A stretch of DNA of 64,000 bases from Chungangia koreensis. Its GTDB lineage: Bacteria > Bacillota > Bacilli > Bacillales_A > Planococcaceae. Made by a program: the position numbers and the translations under genes. The stretch spans positions 62,001-126,000 of the forward strand of contig NZ_JBHSEC010000014.1 of NCBI RefSeq assembly GCF_042651785.1, read 5' to 3'. Positions 25,276-34,439 of this stretch are shown in pieces. Each line of letters opens with the position of its first letter. Position 1 is the first letter of the stretch. A model generated the notes under the pieces. The model worked only from the letters and a program-made list of their open reading frames with translations, had not been told where the DNA came from and made no database searches.

Positions 25276-25548
25276 ACAATAAATTCATTAAATCAAATTG
25301 AAGGTTTAAGAAAATTAGAGCCTTAGAGGAATTTTTCACTAAATAACTGGATTATAAGTTCAGAAATTTTTGCTCCCAAAGAGCGGAGAATGGCATGATA
25401 TTGGGTGTTGTTAAACAATCCTTCTATCCTTAAACACTGATTAAAGGTTTAATATTCTCAATAATCCCCAAAAAATAGGACAAAAAGTGCAATAATTTCC
25501 AGGCTGTTCATGGTAAACTCTGAATATACTACATAATTCGGAGGGCTT

Positions 25549-27036
25549 ATGATAAATCGACAAAAAATGATAGTTGGGATCGTCGCTCTTTTCATGTTTT
25601 TGGGAACACTTACAGGATTCTTCACAGAATCTCCTTCAGTTCAAGCGGCATCCTCGTATTCAACTCTTCAAAACTCGTTGAATTCCATAGTGAATAGCAG
25701 TTTAAGCGGAACGACCGTGAGTGTAACGGTGAGGAAAGCATCTAACGGTGAAATAATTTACTCCAAAAATCCGGAGTTGGGTGTAACGCCGGCATCATCT
25801 CTGAAAGTTTTAACAGCTGCCGCTGCATTAGATACATTAGGCGAAAATCATCGGTTCTTGACAGAAGTACTAACAAACGGACAAGTAGCAAAAGGAACAT
25901 TATACGGAAATTTATATCTGAAGGGAACAGGAGATCCAACACTGTTGAAGAAGGACTTTGATCATTTTGCCTCAATATTGGCGAATCGGGGAGTGAAACG
26001 ACTATCCGGGCATATTGTCGGGGATGATACATGGTTTGATTCGGACAGGCTTTCTAATGGAATTGCGAAAGAGGATGAATCTTACTATTATGCAGCACAA
26101 ATTTCGGCACTGACACTATCACCGAACACTGACTATGATGCAGGATCAGTCATTGTTGAAGCAAAACCTTCCGTTAACGGCCGTAATGCTAAGGTGACTT
26201 TAACACCAGCGACAAATGTAGTCCGAATCATTAACAAATCTAAAACAGTGCCAAAAGGCAATCGGAACACGTTGAAGATTCAACGGGAATATGGCACCAA
26301 TAAAATAATCATTACTGGAAATGTACCGGTTGGATCGGCTGGTAAAAAAGAATGGATTGCCGTTTCGAATCCAACTGCATACGCCTTAGATGTATTCAAA
26401 AAGTCATTGGCAGCAAAAGGTATCAAATTTGTAGCCACGTCAAAGGTTTTAAGAGGTAAAACACCTGACAATGCACGAGTTTTGATTGCCAAAAAGTCGA
26501 TGCCCTTAAAACAATTAATGATTCCGTTTTTAAAGTTAAGTAATAATACACATGCGGAACATTTAGCGAAGCAAATGGGGAAAGTGAAATACGGAGAAGG
26601 TAGTTGGGGTGCGGGACTGCGTGTAATGAGGGAATATGCATCATCGATCGGTCTTGACCTCAATCAATGGGATTTTGAGGATGCTTCCGGTATGTCCCAC
26701 GCAAACAAGGTAAGTTCTAGTCAACTAACGTTGTTGTTGCAGAAAGTCAGAAAGGAACCTTGGTATGGTACCTATTTAAAAGGATTGCCGATTGCCGGGG
26801 GAAGTGACCGGTTTGTTGGTGGTACGCTAAGGACACGTATGACAACCTGGCCAGCTAAAGGAAATGTAATTGCCAAAACGGGTACGCTCGATCAAGTAAG
26901 CTCTTTAACGGGCTATGCAACGACACGTGATGGTGAGCTCTTAGTATTCTCCATATTGACGCAAAACTATCGTACAAGCACAGTTCCTACACTTGACCGT
27001 ATGGCAACTGCAATTGCTAACTCAAAACGAAATTAA
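25549..27036 (+). CDS. dacC: D-alanyl-D-alanine carboxypeptidase/endopeptidase, PBP4 type (S13 family)
   Basis: 495 aa exported serine peptidase that trims peptidoglycan stem peptides. The signal peptide ends near residue 33 (SVQA/ASS). The three penicillin-binding motifs are present: Ser83-S-L-Lys86 in PASSLKVLT, SNN in LKLSNNTHAEHLAKQMG, and KTGT in VIAKTGTLDQVSSLTGY. A long insertion between motifs 1 and 2 is typical of S13 enzymes. GGAGGG precedes the ATG, and a hairpin terminator follows before the DapF-like gene. Confidence 0.93.
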   Translation: MINRQKMIVGIVALFMFLGTLTGFFTESPSVQAASSYSTLQNSLNSIVNSSLSGTTVSVTVRKASNGEIIYSKNPELGVTPASSLKVLTAAAALDTLGENHRFLTEVLTNGQVAKGTLYGNLYLKGTGDPTLLKKDFDHFASILANRGVKRLSGHIVGDDTWFDSDRLSNGIAKEDESYYYAAQISALTLSPNTDYDAGSVIVEAKPSVNGRNAKVTLTPATNVVRIINKSKTVPKGNRNTLKIQREYGTNKIIITGNVPVGSAGKKEWIAVSNPTAYALDVFKKSLAAKGIKFVATSKVLRGKTPDNARVLIAKKSMPLKQLMIPFLKLSNNTHAEHLAKQMGKVKYGEGSWGAGLRVMREYASSIGLDLNQWDFEDASGMSHANKVSSSQLTLLLQKVRKEPWYGTYLKGLPIAGGSDRFVGGTLRTRMTTWPAKGNVIAKTGTLDQVSSLTGYATTRDGELLVFSILTQNYRTSTVPTLDRMATAIANSKRN

Positions 27037-27040
27037 CATC

Positions 27041-27063
27041 GAGCGGTTTACCGCTCTTTTTTT
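27041..27063 (+). terminator. Rho-independent terminator of dacC
   Basis: GAGCGG, TTTA loop, CCGCTC and a run of seven Ts. Confidence 0.8.
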
Positions 27064-27120
27064 CTGCTTTCAGCAATTGTACAATGGTTCTTAACAACAA
27101 ATGACAGAGGAGAGTTCCAG

Positions 27121-27966
27121 ATGGACTTTTATCGATATAACGGTCTTGGCAATGATTATTTAGTAATGGACCCGCAAAAGACGGAGTTTAAAGTGGATGG
27201 AAATAGCGCAAAGGTGATTTGTGACAGACATTTCGGTGAGGGATCTGATGGCATTCTTTTCGGACCGCTGTTCGATGATGAAGGAGTAATAGGATTAAAA
27301 ATTTTTAACCCGGATGGAAGTTTGGCCGAAAAGAGCGGGAATGGGACGCGTATTTTTGCACGATATTTAGTGGACGAAGGATATGTAACAGGGGAGAAGC
27401 CGTTTAAGTTCAACACTGATGGTGGAATGGTTAGTGCACATGTCATAGACAAAAAAGAAAAAATTAAAATGGGAATGGGTCAAGCAAGTTTCCAAAGTAC
27501 GAAGATACCGGCTACTGGTGAATCGAGAGAAATGGTGAATGAAAAGCTGATGGTAAAAGGTTCGGAATTGACCGTTTCATGTGTGTCGATGGGAAACCCG
27601 CATTGTGTAGTGCCACTCGAGGATATTTCGAGTGACTTAGCCCATGAATTGGGTCCGCTCATTGAAACGCATCCATTATTTCCGAATCGGACGAACGTCC
27701 AGTTTTTAAAAGTGCTGGATCGGAATAATATACAAATCGAAATTTGGGAGCGGGGGGCAGGCTACACTCTCGCCTCAGGCAGCAGCAGCTGTGCGGCAGC
27801 TTCGGTTGCAGTAAAATTAGGTTTGATCGACCGGCAAGTGACTGTTCATATGCCGGGCGGAACATTAGCCATCGATATGGATGAAGAGTTCAATGTCAAC
27901 ATGACAGGTCCTGTAGCTTTTGTTTCAAAGGGATACCTGGCAGAGGAATTAAGAGAGTTGTTTTAA
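27121..27966 (+). CDS. DapF-family epimerase homologue with both catalytic Cys replaced by Ser
   Basis: 281 aa, the length and two-lobed layout of diaminopimelate epimerase: YNGLGNDYLVMD at the N-terminus, CDRHFGEGSDG, FNPDGSLAEKSGNGTRIF, VSMGNPHCV and WERGAGYTLASGSSSCAAA. In ordinary DapF the two acid/base residues are the Cys of the CGNG and ACGTG motifs. Here these are Ser72 (codon AGC) and Ser219 (codon TCA). The fold-defining residues around them are intact, so the protein is probably an enzyme with a different proton-transfer chemistry or substrate, not a pseudogene. It follows dacC after a terminator. A plain dapF label would be unsafe. Confidence 0.85.
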   Translation: MDFYRYNGLGNDYLVMDPQKTEFKVDGNSAKVICDRHFGEGSDGILFGPLFDDEGVIGLKIFNPDGSLAEKSGNGTRIFARYLVDEGYVTGEKPFKFNTDGGMVSAHVIDKKEKIKMGMGQASFQSTKIPATGESREMVNEKLMVKGSELTVSCVSMGNPHCVVPLEDISSDLAHELGPLIETHPLFPNRTNVQFLKVLDRNNIQIEIWERGAGYTLASGSSSCAAASVAVKLGLIDRQVTVHMPGGTLAIDMDEEFNVNMTGPVAFVSKGYLAEELRELF

Positions 27967-27971
27967 AATCC

Positions 27972-28008
27972 AAGCTGTTTCCAACCGCCATTGGAAACAG
28001 CTTTTTTG
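27972..28008 (+). terminator. Rho-independent terminator
   Basis: AAGCTGTTTCCAA pairs perfectly with TTGGAAACAGCTT around CCGCCA, then TTTTTG. Confidence 0.88.
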
Positions 28009-28106
28009 TTATAGGACGAAATGCTACATAAGCTTGAATTTCTAAAGAGAGGTGGCAGGAAAACAAAGGCACAAAAAAGAATCTTACAATAAGGGAGGGA
28101 TTATAT

Positions 28107-28526
28107 ATGGGAGAAAAACTAATTCGGGTAGGTACAACGTATCTTCCAGTCCAAGATGTAGCCTTAGCGGCAGATTGGTATACGACAAAATTAGAAGCAC
28201 AACTCAATTATATGGATGATGAAAAAGCGATTTTAGCAATTGCTGATCAGGCGCTTTTCTTAGTGAAGGCTAAACAAGGAGAAACTTCAAACTTTATTGA
28301 CTCAAATGGAAGTGAACGGTTTTCACTGACATTTGAAGTGGATGGTGAAGAAAAGCTAGTAGAGCTTCAAAAAGACCTTCAAGCAAAAGACGTCGAAGTT
28401 GGCCCAATTGAAGACCGCGGACATCCGGGTAGAAATTTTGTATTCCGGGATCCTGATGGGAATAAGTTCGATGTATGGAGTCAACTAAGTCCCAAGTTCA
28501 AAGAAAGATTGAAAGTTGAACAATGA
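28107..28526 (+). CDS. VOC (glyoxalase/bleomycin-resistance fold) protein
   Basis: 139 aa with the paired beta-alpha-beta-beta-beta modules of the vicinal oxygen chelate superfamily (VGTTYLPVQDVALAADWYTTK at the start; RNFVFRDPDGNKFDVWS at the end, with the typical DPDGN turn). Such proteins act as dioxygenases, isomerases or drug-binding proteins; the role is open. AGGGAGGG precedes the ATG. It is the first gene of a seven-gene operon, and its stop overlaps the next start (ATGA). Confidence 0.82.
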   Translation: MGEKLIRVGTTYLPVQDVALAADWYTTKLEAQLNYMDDEKAILAIADQALFLVKAKQGETSNFIDSNGSERFSLTFEVDGEEKLVELQKDLQAKDVEVGPIEDRGHPGRNFVFRDPDGNKFDVWSQLSPKFKERLKVEQ

Positions 28527-29311
28527 TTGAAACATTTTTAATTGAAAGCAAGTTTATTAAGGCAAAGAATATAAGAATATATTTGCCAGCAAATTATTCA
28601 GATGCCGACCAACATTATCCTGTTTTGTACATGCACGACGGAAAAAATGTGTTCTCCGACGATGTGGCAATCGGCGGCGTTTCACTTAGTTTAGAAAAGT
28701 ATTTAGTTACTAATTCCATTGAACTCATAGTAGTAGGAATTGATGCAAGTGAAGAGCAAGATGGACGGTCGGATGAATATTGTCCTTGGATGGGCGGTGA
28801 GTATAGCAGACAAGTATCAGAAGCCGCACTTTACCAAGGTGGAAAAGGGGACGCGTATGTCCGTTTCATCGTGGAAGAATTAAAGCCATTCATCGATGAA
28901 AGTTACAGGACAATCCCAACAGACACGGCAATCGGTGGGATCTCCCTTGGAGGACTGATCTCTACTTATGCTGCCTGCAAGTATCCGGGAATTTTCAAGA
29001 AGGTAATAGCCATCTCTTCAGGTTTTTGGCGTAATCAGGAGAAGATGGAAGAGCTGATTGCATCAATAGATTTAAGTGGAAACGAACGCTTCTATATGGA
29101 TTGGGGTACGAAAGAAGGGAAGGAAAATGCCTTCATCAGCCGCTTATTTTGTGAATCTAATGAATCCATAGCGAATTTGATCAAAGATAAAATACCTCAT
29201 GCACATATAGCTATAATTGCTCAGGCCGAGCATAGTTATCCGTATTTCAAGCAGCGGGTTCCTGCAATATTTAACTATCTACTTAACAAAAGCCCGGTAG
29301 GAGGAAATTAA
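28523..29311 (+). CDS. Esterase-D-type alpha/beta hydrolase
   Basis: 262 aa. The strand YPVLYMHDGKNVFSDD, the nucleophile elbow GGISLGGLIS (catalytic Ser in G-x-S-x-G) and the late His in AEHSYPYFK support a Ser-His hydrolase of the putative esterase family (PF00756), which includes Fes/IroE-like siderophore esterases and S-formylglutathione hydrolase. There is no signal peptide, so it is cytosolic. It is translationally coupled to the VOC gene and abuts the monooxygenase-like gene. Substrate unknown. Confidence 0.85.
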   Translation: MIETFLIESKFIKAKNIRIYLPANYSDADQHYPVLYMHDGKNVFSDDVAIGGVSLSLEKYLVTNSIELIVVGIDASEEQDGRSDEYCPWMGGEYSRQVSEAALYQGGKGDAYVRFIVEELKPFIDESYRTIPTDTAIGGISLGGLISTYAACKYPGIFKKVIAISSGFWRNQEKMEELIASIDLSGNERFYMDWGTKEGKENAFISRLFCESNESIANLIKDKIPHAHIAIIAQAEHSYPYFKQRVPAIFNYLLNKSPVGGN

Positions 29312-29620
29312 ATGTCGTTCGGTATATTTGGAAAAATTTCTGCGGTTGAAGGGAAAAGAGATCAACTGTCCGAAATACTTCTAACTGCTGCGAAGGCACT
29401 CCAGTCGATGAAAGAATGTGAGATCTATATGGTCAATATTAATGATGAAGAGCCTAATTCAATTTGGGTGACCGAAGTATGGAAGGATGAAGAGGCGCAT
29501 AAAGCCTCGCTCTCCAACGAGGAAGTCCGGAATTTAATAATGAAGGGACGCTCTCTCATAACTGGTATGGAAAGACTGAATACATTTGAAGTGTTGGGAG
29601 GTAAAGGTCTCACAAAATAA
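29312..29620 (+). CDS. ABM-domain (antibiotic biosynthesis monooxygenase-like) protein
   Basis: 102 aa dimeric ferredoxin-like fold protein: FGIFGKISAVEGKRDQLSEILL, then IWVTEVWKDEEAHKASL. These match the ABM family, which holds quinol/anthrone monooxygenases, haem-degrading enzymes and many uncharacterised members. It starts directly after the upstream stop with AGGAGG inside the preceding gene. Cytosolic; substrate unknown. Confidence 0.82.
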   Translation: MSFGIFGKISAVEGKRDQLSEILLTAAKALQSMKECEIYMVNINDEEPNSIWVTEVWKDEEAHKASLSNEEVRNLIMKGRSLITGMERLNTFEVLGGKGLTK

Positions 29621-29649
29621 CTGCAAGAATGATAGGGAGGATTTACTTA

Positions 29650-30672
29650 GTGAAACAAACCACACTGGACACTCATGAACAAATAAATCATTTAATAGAG
29701 GAAAGTGATTTTTCGGGAGTTGTGTTAGCAGCCAATGAAGAGACTTCTATCCTTCAAAAAGCATCTGGTTTTGCAAATAGAGCTGACATGCGACCAAATC
29801 AGGTAAACACTCGATTTGGTATTGCTTCTGGCTGCAAGATTTTTACGGCAATCGGAATATGCAAGCTTATGGAGGAAGGAAGACTTTCATTCGATACTAC
29901 ACTATCGTCGATTCTACAATATGACTTTCCACTATTCGATTCGTCAATTACTGTCCATCAACTTCTAACTCATACGAGTGGGGTTCCGGATTATTTTGAT
30001 GAAGAAACCATGGATGACTTTGCGGATTTGTGGAAAGAGCGACCTATGTATCTTGTAGAGGATTTGAAGGATTTCCTTCCGATGTTTCAAAATGCTTCGA
30101 TGAAATTTAAGCCTGGCGAACGGTTCCATTATAATAATGCAGGTTATATTTTACTTGGACTTATTATCGAGGAAGTGACAGGAAGAACGTTCCGTGACTA
30201 TATTATGGAAGAATTATTCGGCAAGGTCGAGATGAAGGATTCAGGCTATTTCTTCATGGATCGATTGCCTATCAATACTGCTTTTGGTTATATTTCCGAA
30301 GATCGGACAAATATTTACTCGCTACCAATCGTTGGAGGTTCCGATGGAGGCGCTTATATAACCGCTAAAGATATGGCGAAATTTTGGAAGGCACTTATGA
30401 ACCATGAACTATTATCGGCAGAATTGACGAAACGACTTCTAACTCCTCACGTGGAAGTGGAGGAGGGTGAGTATTACGGGTATGGCGTTTGGATATCAAA
30501 ACAAGATGACTCCATCTATAAATATCATGTAATGGGATATGACCCTGGTGTCAGCTTTCACTCCGGCTTTTATCCTCAAAGTGGATTAACGCTTGTTGTT
30601 GTCTCGAATAAGAGTGAGGGTGCCTATGCCATAACGAAAAAAGTCGAAGAGTTGATTTGTGATGAAGCGTAA
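29650..30672 (+). CDS. Serine hydrolase of the class C beta-lactamase/PBP-like family
   Basis: 340 aa, start at the GTG 29650 nine bases after GGGAGG; an upstream in-frame ATG at 29629 overlaps the ribosome site. The nucleophile motif is S-G-C-K in FGIASGCKIFTAIGICKLMEEG, the second is YNN in RFHYNNAGYILLG, and HTSG lies in LLTHTSGVPDYF. No signal peptide is seen, so it is probably a cytosolic esterase or peptidase and not a secreted beta-lactamase. Part of the 28.1-33.8 kb operon; its end overlaps yndG. Confidence 0.85.
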   Translation: MKQTTLDTHEQINHLIEESDFSGVVLAANEETSILQKASGFANRADMRPNQVNTRFGIASGCKIFTAIGICKLMEEGRLSFDTTLSSILQYDFPLFDSSITVHQLLTHTSGVPDYFDEETMDDFADLWKERPMYLVEDLKDFLPMFQNASMKFKPGERFHYNNAGYILLGLIIEEVTGRTFRDYIMEELFGKVEMKDSGYFFMDRLPINTAFGYISEDRTNIYSLPIVGGSDGGAYITAKDMAKFWKALMNHELLSAELTKRLLTPHVEVEEGEYYGYGVWISKQDDSIYKYHVMGYDPGVSFHSGFYPQSGLTLVVVSNKSEGAYAITKKVEELICDEA

Positions 30673-31561
30673 ACCGATTTACGTGGAAATACCAGTAGAA
30701 GAGGACATGGATCGGTTATGGAAGGCTACACAAGAGCCGGAATTACATACTCAATGGGATCTCAGATTCACTTCAATTACCTACCTTCCGAGAGAAGAGG
30801 GAGAGCCGCAGCTATTTTCCTACAAGACAAACATCGGCATTATGACAATTGAAGGATGGGGAAAAAGTGCTGGCGAGCATAATGCGAAGGACGGTTCACG
30901 AACTTCCTCTCTGCATTTTGGGACAGACCAAAAAGTATCCATCATTCGAGAAGGAAAGGGTTATTGGAAGTATAAGCAGGAGGGTCATGGCATTACATTC
31001 CTAACTCAATATGATTATGAGGTGAATTTCGGAAAAATAGGTGCTTTCATTGACCGACTTTTTTTCCGTCCCATGATCGGATGGGCTACAGCTCTTAGTT
31101 TTGACGTATTGAGAAGATGGCTGGAAATGGGAGAAACGCCAGCTTCTCAATATATTCGTTTTTTCTTTAGTTGGCTGATTGTGTTCCTGTTTTCCTTTGT
31201 TTGGTTATACCATGGAATAGTTCCTAAAATAGTGCTTAGCCATCCGGAAGAAATTGAAGCGGTAACTGGTCTGCTTGGCTTGTCAGGTCAAGTTGCAGCC
31301 AATGCTCTTTTATTGGCTGGCATATTAGAAGGGTTATTCGGACTGACTTGGCTGATCTATCGTAAAAAAGAGCACCTTTTTGCGTTACAAATGATACTTT
31401 TCCCTCTTCTCACACTGTCGATCTTATTTGGCGATCCTTCTGATTTCGCTCATCCGTACAATCCGCTTACTTTCAATGCAGCTCTTTTCGTCTTATCCAT
31501 CATAGGGTATGTTATATGTAAAGATATACCGACAGCAAAGAGTTGTAAACGGAAGAAGTGA
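30659..31561 (+). CDS. yndG: YndG-like protein (SRPBCC-like N-terminus, DoxX-like membrane part)
   Basis: 300 aa. The first 150 residues resemble a SRPBCC/START-like domain (EDMDRLWKATQEPELHTQWD, then YEVNFGKIGAFIDRLFFRPM). The rest holds four hydrophobic segments of the DoxX-like type. The order with the next two genes matches the yndG-yndH-yndJ locus known from Bacillus. GTG (30659) and ATG (30662) are both possible starts; both overlap the end of the upstream gene. Function unestablished. Confidence 0.7.
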   Translation: MMKRKPIYVEIPVEEDMDRLWKATQEPELHTQWDLRFTSITYLPREEGEPQLFSYKTNIGIMTIEGWGKSAGEHNAKDGSRTSSLHFGTDQKVSIIREGKGYWKYKQEGHGITFLTQYDYEVNFGKIGAFIDRLFFRPMIGWATALSFDVLRRWLEMGETPASQYIRFFFSWLIVFLFSFVWLYHGIVPKIVLSHPEEIEAVTGLLGLSGQVAANALLLAGILEGLFGLTWLIYRKKEHLFALQMILFPLLTLSILFGDPSDFAHPYNPLTFNAALFVLSIIGYVICKDIPTAKSCKRKK

Positions 31562-31568
31562 GGGTGTC

Positions 31569-32177
31569 ATGACGATCTACAAACAAGCATTAGGGGAAGA
31601 TTTTAAGCGATTACATATTAAATTACAGGAACGCTATGAACTTCCGACAGGTACAAAGTTTCGGGCTTCTGGTGTTATGCGGGAAATTTCAGGGGGACCG
31701 AAATGGTTATCCCCCTTTTTCGCATTGGCTGTTAAAAAGAAATTTCTGTTTCCTGAGTCTGGTCAATACATACCATTCACCATCGTGAATCATAGCTTCA
31801 TAGATGAGGAAGAGAATCTGAAAGTTCACTGGGAACGGACCTTCTTCTTTGGAAAAAAGAAGAGATATTTTAATGCTTTGATGGGTTTGAATAAGGAAAA
31901 TTTGATTGAGGACTACTTAGGAGAGCCTGCCTTGTTCTATTCAGACTTAATCTGCTCAGTTGAAAAGAACAGAGGGATGAAGATAGTTTCAGGCAAACAG
32001 CGTTTCATGATCGGGAAATGGTCTTTACCATTACCTCGTATTTTACAAGGGGTTGTTGAAGTGTTTGAAGGGTACAACGAGGATCGGGAAGTATTTACAA
32101 TCTGTGTTACAATCCGTAACCCACTTATAGGTCGCTTGTTCTTTTATGAAGGGGAGTTCAGAGAAGATGACGACTAA
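31569..32177 (+). CDS. yndH: YndH-like DUF4166 protein
   Basis: 202 aa, start at the ATG 31569 behind a GTGAGGG site. The stretch LHIKLQERYELPTGTKFRASGVM followed by FALAVKKKFLFPESGQ is characteristic of DUF4166 proteins. No membrane helix is clear. It lies between YndG- and YndJ-like genes and overlaps the latter, supporting a shared complex or pathway. Function unknown. Confidence 0.72.
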   Translation: MTIYKQALGEDFKRLHIKLQERYELPTGTKFRASGVMREISGGPKWLSPFFALAVKKKFLFPESGQYIPFTIVNHSFIDEEENLKVHWERTFFFGKKKRYFNALMGLNKENLIEDYLGEPALFYSDLICSVEKNRGMKIVSGKQRFMIGKWSLPLPRILQGVVEVFEGYNEDREVFTICVTIRNPLIGRLFFYEGEFREDDD

Positions 32178-33765
32178 GAAATGGACTGTTCTTTTAACGC
32201 TCCTATTCGTTTTGACTGTTGGGTTAAGTAAAGAACCTACTCATTTGTTGATATTGACTGTTGCCCAAATGGTACTTGTTCCCGTGATGCTTGTTCAATT
32301 GCTTGGCCGGAATAAGTTTCTTTATAGTGCAATTTTAATAAGTACGGTCTGTGTAATGGCCTTGCAAATATCTAAGGATACGGAATGGGAAATAGTATTC
32401 GCAGGAGGCTATTTACTATATACGATAGTGATTGCTTGCTTCGGATTTCTTCGCTTTCTGAAACGTGGATTCATGCATATTGAGGAATTCATGATCGATG
32501 CTGCAATGATGTATCTGGCAATTGGAGGAATGTGGTTTTTTGCGTCTGTTGCGGAACTAAATACAGGTTTTTCTCCCATGATTACTTGGCTGACGGCCAT
32601 TCATTTCCACTATGCTTCGTTCCTTTTGCCTGTTTTTTCCGGGTTGCTTGGTCGTCTCTACAAACCGAAGTACTATTCTGCCATTGCCGCTTTACTACTA
32701 ATTTCGCCATTGTTAACTGCAGTCGGCATTTCCTTTTCCGTGTGGATCGAATTTCTATCAGTCCTGACATATATCTTGGCTATTTATGGACTTGTCCTGT
32801 TAACGGGGAAAGCGAAATTCATCTCGCCTGCACAAGCTCTATTAGTTCGAGTCTCCATAGGGTCGATTGGTATTACAATAATTTTCTCTCTACTTTATGT
32901 TCTCTCAAATGCAATAGGATTACTGACTATCGACATTCCTTTTATGCTTTTATTCCATGGAGTTACAAATTGTCTTTTATTCGGATTAGTCGGAGTCATT
33001 GGTTGGTCGCTGACAATTCCAAATCCGAAGCAGTTGCCGGATATTCCCGTTAGTCAAATACGGGGGGGCACCGTTATAGGGGAACAGGGAATTCAGCCCT
33101 ATTTTTCAAATCGTCCCGTTAAAGGGCTTGTAGATGATATGTCTCTATATCAAGTAGATTCAATCTCTAAGACAATTCAGGACTTTTATGAAAATACAGT
33201 AGAATATAGATTGTTTTCAGAAGTCATTTGGAAGAAATGGTTCAAACCGTTTGCATATATCTATACGCGTACAACAAAATATGTGAAACAACTGAATCTT
33301 CCATATAGGAGGAAACGAGTAGAAATGACGGGCACCGTTCGAGCTATTTCCGAAAATAAGGATGGGCGGAAAAGTCCCCGTGCATGGATCCGGAAAATTG
33401 GAGATGAAGAGGTATTTATTGCCCTTTACTCAAAACATGTCTCCAATGGACAGCCTTATATGAATATCGCACTTCCGTTGCCAAAATCCTCAATGATGGG
33501 AATCTTAGAATTAAAGGCGGAAGGCGATCAGTTAGTCCTGACAAGTGAATCATCAGAAGAAAGCGATGCTGGTATTTACTTGGCGGTTGGCAAGTTTTTA
33601 CCGAAGCTCCCTATTTCCGAACGTTTTACAGTTTGGGAGACTCAAGAAGGAATATTAAAAGCGATACATAAGATGAAATTTTGTTCGCTGCCGTTTTTAA
33701 CCATCCACTATGAGATTTTCCACTCAACAAATCTGAGAGAGAAAAGTTCAGAAAATCCCGCTTGA
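32167..33765 (+). CDS. yndJ: YndJ-like multipass membrane protein
   Basis: 532 aa, start at the ATG 32167 behind AGGGGAG. The first 290 residues hold about nine hydrophobic segments. The C-terminal 240 residues are soluble, with two possible beta-rich parts. This matches the YndJ family of Bacillus in length and in gene neighbourhood. It is the last gene of the operon that starts at 28107. Function unknown. Confidence 0.72.
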   Translation: MTTKKWTVLLTLLFVLTVGLSKEPTHLLILTVAQMVLVPVMLVQLLGRNKFLYSAILISTVCVMALQISKDTEWEIVFAGGYLLYTIVIACFGFLRFLKRGFMHIEEFMIDAAMMYLAIGGMWFFASVAELNTGFSPMITWLTAIHFHYASFLLPVFSGLLGRLYKPKYYSAIAALLLISPLLTAVGISFSVWIEFLSVLTYILAIYGLVLLTGKAKFISPAQALLVRVSIGSIGITIIFSLLYVLSNAIGLLTIDIPFMLLFHGVTNCLLFGLVGVIGWSLTIPNPKQLPDIPVSQIRGGTVIGEQGIQPYFSNRPVKGLVDDMSLYQVDSISKTIQDFYENTVEYRLFSEVIWKKWFKPFAYIYTRTTKYVKQLNLPYRRKRVEMTGTVRAISENKDGRKSPRAWIRKIGDEEVFIALYSKHVSNGQPYMNIALPLPKSSMMGILELKAEGDQLVLTSESSEESDAGIYLAVGKFLPKLPISERFTVWETQEGILKAIHKMKFCSLPFLTIHYEIFHSTNLREKSSENPA

Positions 33766-33787
33766 AAATATGATTATGAGTTACTAA

Positions 33788-34291
33788 CTAATTTTTATCG
33801 TCATATAAAACATGCTCCAACACCCATTCACTGTTATTAGATGATTTCAACAAGCCGAAAGAGTAATGGGGCTGCCGACGCTTATCGGTCGGGGAACCTG
33901 GATTGAATATCGTGAGGTCACCCACTTTTCGATGGATTGGGATATGGGAGTGGCCGAAAATGAGGAGGTCGATTGGCTCGTCTTTGAACGTGTCCATCGC
34001 CCTTTTTTCTGTTGTTTTTCCTCGGCCATGTCCATGGGTTAATCCGATTCTGAGACTTGGCAATTCAACAATCAGTTTCTCCGGAAACCTTTTCTGAATA
34101 TCCTCTCCATCTACATTTCCTACCACTCCTTTGATAGGTGCGTATACACTTAAATTTTCCACAACATCAATGGTTTGCCAATCTCCGGTGTGTAATATCA
34201 GATCTGCATTATCCAATTCCTTCCTTAAGCGTTCAGGGAACTTTTTCCCCATTTTAGGCATATGTGTATCTCCTAATATTACAATTTTCAT
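33788..34291 (-). CDS. YfcE/MJ0936-type metallophosphoesterase
   Basis: 167 aa calcineurin-like phosphoesterase. All metal motifs are visible: ILGDTHMP, LILHTGDWQ, GVVGNVDGED, LTHGHGRG and FGHSHIP. The small size fits the YfcE/YsnB group of phosphodiesterases. The ATG at 34291 (second of two possible starts) is preferred. It is convergent with yndJ, with 22 bp between the stops. The physiological substrate is unknown. Confidence 0.88.
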   Translation of the reverse strand: MKIVILGDTHMPKMGKKFPERLRKELDNADLILHTGDWQTIDVVENLSVYAPIKGVVGNVDGEDIQKRFPEKLIVELPSLRIGLTHGHGRGKTTEKRAMDTFKDEPIDLLIFGHSHIPIHRKVGDLTIFNPGSPTDKRRQPHYSFGLLKSSNNSEWVLEHVLYDDKN

Positions 34292-34378
34292 CAACCTCTC
34301 ATCCCTTTCAAACTCAAGTATATCAAGGAGTATAAGATTGTTGAAGCTATGTCTCTAATGAGAATTTTGAAGAGAGAT

Positions 34379-34404
34379 GTTTGTTTTTCGAGATTTTAGG
34401 GCAT
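34379..34404 (+). promoter_or_regulatory. Sigma-B-like promoter of the SDR gene
   Basis: GTTTGT (34379-34384), 14-bp spacer, GGGCAT (34399-34404): close to GTTTAA-N14-GGGTAT. It sits 35 bp before the ATG of a gene whose Bacillus relatives are general stress proteins. Confidence 0.55.
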
Positions 34405-34439
34405 TACTGTGAGGGAGCAAAAAAAGAGGAGGGATCACG

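Noticed and set aside
27121..27966. Canonical dapF
   Set aside because: Both catalytic cysteines are serine, so lysine-pathway epimerase activity cannot be assumed.
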